In this document: positions 9,001 to 13,925 of the stretch, one piece after another
How positions within the stretch are numbered: position 1 is the stretch's first letter
Layout of the letters: each line of letters begins with the position of its first letter
Source of the DNA: JADFRD01 sp964491015
GTDB taxonomy: Bacteria; Fidelibacterota; Marinisomatia; Marinisomatales; TCS55
NCBI GenBank assembly: GCA_964491015.1
Contig: CAZBEY010000051.1
Location: forward strand, 1-13,925
Length of the DNA stretch: 13,925 nt
Direction: 5' to 3'
Made by a program: the position numbers and the translations under genes
The notes under the pieces: model-generated
Database searches by the model: none
Seen by the model: only the letters and a program-made list of their open reading frames with translations
Told to the model about the DNA's origin: nothing

Positions 9001-9151
9001 AGCGACGGTTGAACATGATGCCCCTAACAACTATGAGTTCTGGGATATGCGAACAAAAAATGATCAATTTATTGCTCCGGGTGTTTACTTATACCACGCT
9101 AAAGCACCAGACGGTGATGAAAAAACAGGCAGATTTTTAGTCATAAAATGA
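6035..9151 (+). CDS. Large T9SS-type secreted protein with one N-terminal CXXCH motif and a fibronectin-III-like region
   Basis: The product is 1038 residues. Signal peptide: residues 1-27. Directly after it comes DCTKCHDE with a CXXCH motif at 30-34, the usual covalent c-type heme site and the only one in the protein. Residues 71-105 (LSSFHLWFTNAGHW then YIFGLGLVVAV) resemble the N-terminal pattern I recall from large uncharacterised secreted FCB proteins. A DxDxDGxxD loop at 287-295 may bind Ca2+. From about 467 (PPDPPTVTAVPGDGTATLFWN) there is a fibronectin-III-like region. Residues 945-1038 form a FlgD-like/T9SS-type C-terminal domain (VVPDPYIV, GDLLATV, IAPGVYLYHAKAPDG, ending FLVIK). 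It overlaps both neighbours by 4 bp, TonB-dependent receptor before and PorV/PorQ-family protein after. Inference: a surface-exposed capture or electron-carrying subunit exported with help from its neighbour. No enzymatic domain is recognised. Confidence 0.88.
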   Translation: MILKKNTVLNIIVAILVLFNMPNNLMGVDCTKCHDEVPRRSFFRTSGFTEKAVGVMDKGQLQNNTSNIGDLSSFHLWFTNAGHWPRTADYDRQYIFGLGLVVAVNEHNVIETVTQGLSKVTDWLPPDDAAGRHYSGEIRAESDDTPFQASSDFRETWPFGYYDDNGSWTSTDDRHWPGYYRVDVGNVEEDTLVLHPDSGLLPDRENEFTSDRDIFCIYNDDENAQGAVGIEVEQSSYSYGRPYAEDFIFWDLKIHNKSGNDLDSIYVGFYSKFRPDYDNHDYINIMDCDNDGKLDFVYVYDLNNALNKTWADKDDPLAMVGLRIFDTPFNLGVTDFHHFARGVSPITDEEMWAITTSTKDASVLDSLSWYFHGDNQRIDYTGVDSLETFYPSWLDDESGVELAGDGINFIISSGPHKIKADSSVTVSLGLIMGNSGEVPAEPDTTDLMNNLRTANKMYDLYFQGSGPPDPPTVTAVPGDGTATLFWNSNPSESSVDVLKEVMDFEGYKIFRSTDQGQTWGEPVTNAYGIQVGWVPIATFDYSFDEDTSRYGVAVSGLDPLFPQFLGTNSGLVHTFTDNNLINGLEYWYCVTAYDRGSQNPDSLEQSYLYPLGSSIFEPHTVSVIPGGTANNFTNASVPSGQLEPHGGVCNGIVKIEIADQTQITGHGYKVTFSDSALYIDGNDTAYGMGFTLIDTTEMDTLFDKYIFSDQTGDNLPVVDGFRITVQNTPLGIKEFGWTKVQNDTCTFDWRYKSINPNLGAQLIQEDISSYDDWRITVNYEGGDSVRWTDVFTGSEQNNKQYLPLKIEIINDPENPKDVTSTSWLGEFAILAPEDYRKDFYSPLGWDLEPGGKGYTPASIGWFEKHVDILILESEETNYLLLFTNNKPDSSYNKDNELEIIHAKAPTDGDEFTVRTYKPFREEIYYTFGTTAMLEKSKTDSNSLKNIHVVPDPYIVTNIWESSEFGKKLKFNNLPDQCTIKIYTLVGDLLATVEHDAPNNYEFWDMRTKNDQFIAPGVYLYHAKAPDGDEKTGRFLVIK

Positions 9152-10167
9152 AAATATATTTTCCCACAATCCTTTTGTTCACATCATTCGCTTTAGGCGG
9201 TGGTGATTTTGACAAAGTTGGAACCACAACAGCTCAATTCCTCAAATTAGGCGTGGGAGCCCGTGCAATGGGTATGGGTGGTAGTTTTGTTGCATTGTCC
9301 GATGACGGATCAGCAATGTATTGGAACCCCGCGGGAATGGTGAACCAAAAAGATTTGGCCACCACATTCAATCATCATAATTGGGCATTGGATATTTCTC
9401 ATGATTTCGTTGGTGTATCCTTCCCCACAGGGCGATCCGGTGTTTTGGGTCTTTCACTCACTACCCTTTCTATGGATGAACAGGACGTAACAACCGTTAA
9501 TGAGCCTGATGGTAATGGACAAACATATTCCGTGATGGATATGGCATTCGGAATAAGCTATGCCCATCAAATCAGTGACCGTTTTAGTTATGGTCAAACA
9601 GTAAAATTCATTCGTTTAATGGCTTATAATGAAATTGCAAATACAGTAGCCATTGATATTGGTATGCTTCTTCAAACAGATTTTCATGGTTTGAAAATAG
9701 GCATGTGTCTTTCCAATTTCGGTGGTGAGCCTCAATACGAAGGGCGGGACCTTATCGATAAAGCAGATATCGACGAAGACATTGCCGGTAACAATCTTTC
9801 AGATGTGACTCTAACCACCGAACCTTGGCCGTTACCCTTATTATTTCGTATTGGAATTGCTGCTGATTTACTTGGTAAAAATGATGCATTTATCTCAAGC
9901 AACAGAAATCGGTTAACCATGAGCCTTGACGCAGAACATCCAAATGATAGTCGTGAACATTTGAATTTGGGTTGTGAATATTCTTTTAATGAACTATTTT
10001 TCTTAAGAGGCGGGTATCGATTTAATTACGATGAAGAATATATGACGTTTGGTACCGGTCTGAAAATAAACTTAGGAATTTTTGGAAAAACGTTCTTGAA
10101 CTACAGTGTCAGATCCTTTGGACCATTTGGTAATACAACTCAAATTTCAATGGATTTAGAACTATAA
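9148..10167 (+). CDS. PorV/PorQ family outer-membrane protein (UPF0164-like)
   Basis: This 339-residue protein has a signal peptide (residues 1-17) followed by the family signature at about 29-63: AQFLKLGVGARAMGMGGSFV then ALSDDGSAMYWNPAGM. This FadL-like barrel family includes PorV, the T9SS shuttle that takes cargo from the translocon to the attachment complex by recognising its C-terminal domain, and PorQ. At 339 residues it is somewhat shorter than classical PorV as I remember it. The start ATG overlaps the stop of the T9SS-type gene (ATGA), so the two are made together; this suggests a dedicated shuttle or partner rather than the housekeeping PorV. Which family member it is cannot be decided from the sequence. 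Confidence 0.9.
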   Translation: MKIYFPTILLFTSFALGGGDFDKVGTTTAQFLKLGVGARAMGMGGSFVALSDDGSAMYWNPAGMVNQKDLATTFNHHNWALDISHDFVGVSFPTGRSGVLGLSLTTLSMDEQDVTTVNEPDGNGQTYSVMDMAFGISYAHQISDRFSYGQTVKFIRLMAYNEIANTVAIDIGMLLQTDFHGLKIGMCLSNFGGEPQYEGRDLIDKADIDEDIAGNNLSDVTLTTEPWPLPLLFRIGIAADLLGKNDAFISSNRNRLTMSLDAEHPNDSREHLNLGCEYSFNELFFLRGGYRFNYDEEYMTFGTGLKINLGIFGKTFLNYSVRSFGPFGNTTQISMDLEL

Positions 10168-10195
10168 TAATTTATGATGAAAGGAAAAATTACTC

Positions 10196-11209
10196 ATGCC
10201 TAAAATAAAAATTGTTTTTGCATTTTGCATATTGATGGTATGTTTCATTCTCGCCCAGACAAACGAAAAAAATTCATCAAACCAATCGATAAAAAACGCA
10301 TCAGAAGAACTACCTGTTCGTGCGATCCCTAACCTGGACAAAGCAGCAGAAGCATATTTTTCTCCTGATGGAAAAAGTATTATTTGTAATGCGAAGGTGA
10401 CGGTTGATGATGAAGTCCATCATGTTTACACTGCTAATATAGACGGAACTGACATTAAACGGATCAACGATAAAGGTGAAGATGCCTGTTCATATTATTA
10501 CCCATCTGGAGATAAACTGATTTGGACGTCCACCAGAGATTACCCTGATATGCCGGTTGGCAATTGGTCTATTCCGACTATTTATCCGCAAGGCGCTGAA
10601 CTGTACTCAAGTGATCTCGATGGAAATAATGTCGTTCGCTTGACACACAATGAATATTACGATGCTGAAGTGTCTGTTTCTCCGGACGGGAAATGGATTC
10701 TCTTTACGCGTCAAATTGACGGAAACCTGGATTTATGGAGAATGAAACCAGATGGGACCAAGGAACAACAGATTACTTTTACAGATGATTGGCAGGAAGG
10801 TGGTTCCTTTTATATGCCCGACAGCAAAACAATTCTTTTCCGTGCATGGAAAAAAGAATATGATGATGCCCGGAGTAAACCAATGACCATTTTCACGATA
10901 AATCACGATGGGACAGATTTAAAACAAATTACTTTTGAAGACGATCGGACTAACTGGGCGCCGCACCCCGGTCCGGATGGAGATCATTTTGTATTTGTGA
11001 AAGTGCTGCCTCCCCATAATTTTGAAATATTCTTAATGAGCATGAAAACCGGACTGCAAATTCGGTTAACATACAACGACGCCTTTGACGGCTTCCCTGT
11101 TATATCACCGGACGGAAAATTTCTACTATTTTCATCCAGTCGAAATGCCAAACCGGGGGAGAGAGGTTTGTCTCCTTTTATCATGGATATTAGTTCATTG
11201 ATGGAATAA
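10196..11209 (+). CDS. Exported PD40/TolB-like beta-propeller protein
   Basis: The 337-residue product has a signal peptide (residues 1-20, ending CFILA before QT). Six PD40-type motifs follow, evenly spaced: YFSPDGKSI (54-62), YYPSGDKLIW (101-110), VSPDGKWILF (161-170), YMPDSKTILF (206-215), HPGPDGDHFVF (257-267) and ISPDGKFLLF (303-312), which indicates a six-bladed propeller. Such propellers usually bind protein or peptide partners; no catalytic domain (for example a prolyl oligopeptidase hydrolase) is attached. Its place is periplasm or surface. It begins 28 bp after the PorV/PorQ-family gene with a good Shine-Dalgarno (AAGGA, 10181-10185), so it is probably the last gene of the operon. 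A role in assembling or sensing the receptor complex is inference from position. Confidence 0.85.
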   Translation: MPKIKIVFAFCILMVCFILAQTNEKNSSNQSIKNASEELPVRAIPNLDKAAEAYFSPDGKSIICNAKVTVDDEVHHVYTANIDGTDIKRINDKGEDACSYYYPSGDKLIWTSTRDYPDMPVGNWSIPTIYPQGAELYSSDLDGNNVVRLTHNEYYDAEVSVSPDGKWILFTRQIDGNLDLWRMKPDGTKEQQITFTDDWQEGGSFYMPDSKTILFRAWKKEYDDARSKPMTIFTINHDGTDLKQITFEDDRTNWAPHPGPDGDHFVFVKVLPPHNFEIFLMSMKTGLQIRLTYNDAFDGFPVISPDGKFLLFSSSRNAKPGERGLSPFIMDISSLME

Positions 11210-11272
11210 TCCAGCTGGGATTCCATCAGTCGGTTCTTAATTGCACATCAAATTATTTGGATGCACCCCTCT

Positions 11273-11313
11273 GCCTTTGAGTCAAGTCCCCTGACTGGTT
11301 CTTAACTCAAGGC
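11273..11313 (+). terminator. Nested hairpin downstream of the PD40 operon, possible terminator
   Basis: GCCTTTGAGT (11273-11282) pairs with ACTCAAGGC (11305-11313) with one bulged T, and an inner AGTC/GACT stem sits in the loop. The following bases, TTCTATAAT, are U-rich but not a clean tract. It lies 64 bp after the operon's last stop. Factor-independent termination is plausible but not clear. Confidence 0.35.
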
Positions 11314-11484
11314 TTCTATAATATTACTGTCATAGCTGACGGAGCGACTCTATCTCCCTTCTACGATAAAAGTCCGGAATAAAATGATGGAGCGGAGTAA
11401 AATCATTATTACACATCAAATCCTTCTAGCGTGAATTTGAGGCAACCAGTGGCGTTGTCACCCTTGATCGAGGGTTAAATCTTT

Positions 11485-11502
11485 AACTTTGCGAAAGTTT
11501 TT
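11485..11502 (+). terminator. Short hairpin with T-tract, possible terminator
   Basis: AACTTT-GCG-AAAGTT (11485-11499) runs into a T-tract ending at 11502. The stem is only six AT-rich pairs, but a stronger ACCCT/AGGGT hairpin sits just upstream at 11460-11475. Together they could insulate the TetR gene from read-through. Confidence 0.4.
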
Positions 11503-11534
11503 GAAAGAATCATATACCAATATAAATAATACAC

Positions 11535-11566
11535 TTGCAATTAAAATGATCGTTTATTAGTTTATG
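11535..11566 (+). promoter_or_regulatory. Candidate promoter of the TetR-family gene
   Basis: TTG at 11535-11537 and TAGTTTATG at 11558-11566 are 20 bp apart, resembling the Bacteroidota-type promoter (TTG, about 20 bp, TAnnTTTG). The match is partial. Its downstream edge touches the palindromic operator that starts at 11565, the layout expected for autorepression. Confidence 0.4.
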
Positions 11567-11582
11567 ACTGACCGTTTAGTCA
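11565..11582. promoter_or_regulatory. Palindromic candidate operator for the TetR-family regulator
   Basis: TGACTGACCGTTTAGTCA has TGACT/AGTCA arms around 8 bp, and a nested TGAC/GTCA pair (11569-11582) around 6 bp. The TGAC/GTCA-armed style with an internal GACCGT is common among TetR/AcrR operators. It lies 15 bp before the regulator's ATG and overlaps the presumed promoter or transcription start, so repression by the adjacent gene product is likely. Confidence 0.6.
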
Positions 11583-11597
11583 ATATAAAAGGTAATT

Positions 11598-12203
11598 ATG
11601 TCTCCTAGATCAAAAGAACAATTTGAAATCATGCGGAAACAAAGTCGCTCATTGATACTCAAAGCTGCTTTCGATCAATTTATTCAAAATGGATACAGAG
11701 AAACGTCCATACAAATGATTGCTGTTAAAGCCGGAATATCTAAAGGATTAGTTTATAATTATTTTGATAGCAAAGAGGCTATTTTAAATGCGGTATTGAA
11801 AAACAGGTTTTCTGATATTGAATCAAAATTGCAAATCCTGAATTCCATCGAAGATCCACGGAAAAGATTGACTTTTCATATAGAAAAGGCTGTGGAAAAC
11901 ATCAGGAATAATCCCGGCTTTTGGAAAATGCAGCATCAGTTGCTGAGCAATCCTTCAACCCATCCGTTTATAATGACAGAATTAATTAAATTCCTTTCTT
12001 TAGTGCGAAAGTTTATTGAAAACATTTTAAATGAGATAGGTTTTCCCAAGCCTAATGAAGAAATACTCATATTTGAAGCAACCTTTGATGGTATGATCAA
12101 TCGATACATTCTTTCTGATGGCACATATCCAATTGATATTGTCAAGAATCATTTAATAAAAACATATTGCCAAGTCAATATTAATAACAGGAATTCCCAC
12201 TAA
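11598..12203 (+). CDS. TetR/AcrR family transcriptional regulator
   Basis: The 201-residue length is typical of the family. The N-terminal DNA-binding domain is clear: ILKAAFDQFIQNGYRETSI (20-38), then the helix-turn-helix QMIAVKAGISKGLVYNYF (39-56) followed by DSKEAIL, matching the TetR hallmark of a recognition helix ending in Y-x-Y/H-F. The C-terminal half is helical and variable, as expected of the ligand and dimer domain, and gives no hint of the ligand. The start has a good Shine-Dalgarno (AAAAGG, 11587-11592, 5 bp before ATG). A palindromic operator lies directly upstream, so it probably represses itself. The diheme cytochrome gene starts 89 bp downstream on the same strand and is the best candidate for co-regulation. 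Confidence 0.93.
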   Translation: MSPRSKEQFEIMRKQSRSLILKAAFDQFIQNGYRETSIQMIAVKAGISKGLVYNYFDSKEAILNAVLKNRFSDIESKLQILNSIEDPRKRLTFHIEKAVENIRNNPGFWKMQHQLLSNPSTHPFIMTELIKFLSLVRKFIENILNEIGFPKPNEEILIFEATFDGMINRYILSDGTYPIDIVKNHLIKTYCQVNINNRNSH

Positions 12204-12292
12204 TGGTATAAATGACAAAGCTAAAGCCGGACCGTCGACTGATGATTTTAAGTATCCAAGTGAAAGATTAAACAAAACACAAGGAGTCAATC

Positions 12293-13249
12293 ATGAAAAA
12301 ACCGCTAAAGAATACGATATTTGTCGTGTTAATTCTACTTTACGGGTGTGTCAGTCTAATTCGCATAAAAGTCGGACCGGCACCAGATCTCTCTATTGAA
12401 CCCACAGAGGAGCGAATTGCGAGGGGGGAGTACTTGGCCAACGCAGTAACTGGATGCTTTGATTGTCATTCGGAACATAAGTGGGATCATTTTGCCATTC
12501 CTATTGTAGAGGGAACAAAAGGAAAAGGCGGAGAATATTATGGTGAAGAATTAGGCGTGCCCGGAAAGGTGTTTCTTACCAACATTACACCTTATGGTCT
12601 TGGGGATTGGACAGATGGAGAGATATTCCGCGCCTTGGTAAGCGGAGTAAATAAAGATGGGGATGCCCTTTTTCCCATGATGCCATACATGAGTTATGCT
12701 ACGATGGATGAAGAAGATGTTTACTCAATTATCGCTTATTTACGAACCCTAAAATCCATTCCAAGTACTGTAGGAAAAAGCAAACTCAATTTTCCATTAC
12801 CATACATTATTCGAACCATGCCGAAAGATTATGTTCCCGTGACAAAACCCGATCCGTCAAATGAGATTGAATATGGTAAATATTTGGTTGGAATCGCCGG
12901 ATGTGTCAGTTGCCATACACCCATGGATGGACACAACCCAATTAAAGGAATGGAGTATGCCGGTGGATCAGATCACCCGCTGCCTGGAAATGGATTGGTT
13001 AGATCTTCCAACTTAACACCTGATCCAGAAACAGGAATCGGTAATTGGGAACGGGACGATTTCATTGAGCGATTCAAAGAATTTGAATCACCAGATGCAA
13101 AAAATATACCTGTGGTTGACAATAAGAATACAACCATGGGCTGGACGTCTTACGCTGAAATGACAGAAGAGGATTTAGGGGCTATGTATGCCTATCTCAT
13201 GTCTTTAAAACCCATAAAAAATGAAGTCGTTTTATATCCAAACAATTAA
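12293..13249 (+). CDS. Diheme c-type cytochrome, probable lipoprotein
   Basis: The product is 318 residues. A hydrophobic N-terminus ends in LLYG-C19, a passable lipobox, suggesting a membrane-anchored lipoprotein. Two cytochrome c domains follow: CFDCH at 55-59 with candidate axial Met at 129/130 or 133 (FPMMPYM), and CVSCH at 204-208 with candidate axial Met282 (TTMGWTSYA). Segments such as NITPYGLGDWTDGEIFRAL, NLTPDPETGIGNW and MTEEDLGAMYAYLMSL resemble the cytochrome subunits of membrane-bound alcohol/gluconate dehydrogenases, which usually carry three hemes; this protein has two. No dehydrogenase subunit is adjacent, so the electron donor is unknown. A strong Shine-Dalgarno (AAGGAG, 12281-12286) fixes the start. 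Function: periplasmic electron transfer. Confidence 0.9.
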   Translation: MKKPLKNTIFVVLILLYGCVSLIRIKVGPAPDLSIEPTEERIARGEYLANAVTGCFDCHSEHKWDHFAIPIVEGTKGKGGEYYGEELGVPGKVFLTNITPYGLGDWTDGEIFRALVSGVNKDGDALFPMMPYMSYATMDEEDVYSIIAYLRTLKSIPSTVGKSKLNFPLPYIIRTMPKDYVPVTKPDPSNEIEYGKYLVGIAGCVSCHTPMDGHNPIKGMEYAGGSDHPLPGNGLVRSSNLTPDPETGIGNWERDDFIERFKEFESPDAKNIPVVDNKNTTMGWTSYAEMTEEDLGAMYAYLMSLKPIKNEVVLYPNN

Positions 13250-13384
13250 AGATCACGCTTGATATTGAACCAATGAAACAATAAACAAGTGTCTGAATAT
13301 ATGTAGTAAATGGCGACCAACGGTGCTGGGATTTAATCACGCATCATCTTCAGATATTCATTATTTTCCGATAGGATTATTTGA

Positions 13385-13925
13385 ATGTCTGTTAGAATAA
13401 TAACCGATTATTTACAACGTTTAGCGGACCCTGAGATTGCTGAACACTCCCAGAGATTTTTCAAAACTGGTAAAGGTGAATATGGTGAAGGGGACCTTTT
13501 TTTGGGCATCCGGGTTCCCGTGGTCCGAAAAGCAGTCAATAAATTCAAACATACACCCATGGAAACAATTGAAGAACTGATTCAATCAGACTACCATGAG
13601 ATTCGACTTTTTTCACTTCTATCCCTAGTCGATCGATTTATAAGAGGGGCTCCCGACGTACAGAAAAACATTTATCAATTGTATCTCAACCATACCCGTT
13701 ATATAAATAACTGGGATTTGGTGGATAGTTCCGCTCACTATATCGTTGGCGCATATCTTGAAAATAAGCATAAGACCATTTTAGATGATTTTTCAACGTC
13801 AGATTCTTTATGGGAACGGCGCATAGCTATTATGTCTACATTTTTTTATATTAAGAAAAACCATTTTACAGATACATTACGCATTGCGAAAGTATTGCTC
13901 CGAGATAAAGAAGACTTGATCCACA
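13385..13925 (+). CDS. DNA alkylation repair protein, AlkD-like (3' end beyond window)
   Basis: The first 180 codons are present; the gene runs off the right edge. The frame starts MSVRIITDYLQRLADPEIAE and contains FLGIRVPVVRKAV (39-51) and the diagnostic YINNWDLVDSSAHYIVG (106-122), followed by LWERRIAI (142-149). This is the HEAT-like-repeat glycosylase family of AlkD, which removes N3- and N7-alkylated bases without flipping them out. By spacing, W110 and D114 correspond to the AlkD residues I remember as Trp109 and Asp113, and the Arg of WERR to the DNA-contacting arginine, so it looks catalytically intact. Complete members are roughly 220-240 residues. A Shine-Dalgarno (AGGA, 13373-13376) supports the ATG. 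It follows the cytochrome gene by 135 bp with no obvious terminator between, and a functional link is unlikely. Confidence 0.92.
   Translation, partial: MSVRIITDYLQRLADPEIAEHSQRFFKTGKGEYGEGDLFLGIRVPVVRKAVNKFKHTPMETIEELIQSDYHEIRLFSLLSLVDRFIRGAPDVQKNIYQLYLNHTRYINNWDLVDSSAHYIVGAYLENKHKTILDDFSTSDSLWERRIAIMSTFFYIKKNHFTDTLRIAKVLLRDKEDLIH

Larger units (their letters stand above)
11210..11597. other. 388-bp non-coding stretch rich in short hairpins
   Basis: I find no credible coding frame here. The stretch holds several inverted repeats: 11273-11313 (nine pairs with one bulge and an inner AGTC/GACT stem), 11383-11407 (AATGAT/ATCATT), then three in a row at 11441-11459 (GGCAAC/GTTGTC, one wobble pair), 11460-11475 (ACCCT/AGGGT) and 11485-11499 (AACTTT/AAAGTT). 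Short words also recur: GGTTCTTAA twice and ACATCAAAT twice. The right end carries the promoter region and operator of the TetR gene. The remainder may be 3' untranslated and terminator structure, a small RNA, or decayed sequence. Confidence 0.5.

Noticed and set aside
3411..9151. Receptor and secreted partner as a SusC/SusD polysaccharide locus
   Set aside because: The partner has no lipobox and no SusD-type helical pattern, carries a T9SS-type C-terminal domain, and no glycoside hydrolase is nearby.
10196..11209. PD40 protein as TolB of the Tol-Pal system
   Set aside because: No tolQ, tolR, tolA or pal neighbour is present, and the N-terminal TolB domain is not evident. It is called only TolB-like for the propeller.
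13250..13384. Terminator or RNA gene between the cytochrome and AlkD-like genes
   Set aside because: Only a loose TGAATAT/ATATTCA pairing with a very long loop is visible, and there is no T-tract after it.

Overview
The window looks like a chromosomal segment of an uncultured Gram-negative bacterium of the Fibrobacterota-Chlorobiota-Bacteroidota (FCB) superphylum. The evidence is two proteins with type IX secretion system (T9SS)-style C-terminal domains (one with the motif NYPNPFNPTT), a PorV/PorQ-family barrel, a TonB-dependent receptor with a carboxypeptidase-regulatory-like N-terminal domain, and AT-rich DNA. The style recalls Marinimicrobia, Ignavibacteria or Calditrichota, but the sequence alone cannot choose between them. 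I see no rRNA, tRNA, CRISPR array, transposase or phage gene.

Layout. On the minus strand, 116-1405 encodes an unrecognised, probably outer-membrane beta-barrel protein with a His-rich mature N-terminus; a possible further minus-strand gene runs off the left edge. It diverges from a plus-strand gene (1629-3353) for a secreted protein made of two identical LamG-like domains plus a T9SS sorting domain. The two domains are encoded by a 624-bp direct repeat with no base difference. A 14-bp hairpin at 3361-3404 follows, ending only 6 nt before the next start codon.

The core is a plus-strand operon at 3411-11209: TonB-dependent receptor, a 1038-residue secreted protein (signal peptide, one CXXCH motif at the mature N-terminus, Ca-binding-like loop, fibronectin-III-like region, T9SS-type C-terminus), a PorV/PorQ-family protein, and a six-motif PD40 beta-propeller. 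The first three are joined by two 4-bp ATGA overlaps, so they are probably translationally coupled. My inference is a surface capture and uptake system with its own T9SS shuttle. The substrate is unknown.

After a 388-bp hairpin-rich non-coding stretch comes a TetR/AcrR regulator (11598-12203) with a palindromic candidate operator over its promoter region, then a diheme cytochrome c, probably a lipoprotein (12293-13249), and the start of an AlkD-type DNA alkylation repair gene (13385 to the right edge). The regulator and cytochrome may form one regulated unit; the alkylation repair gene looks unrelated.
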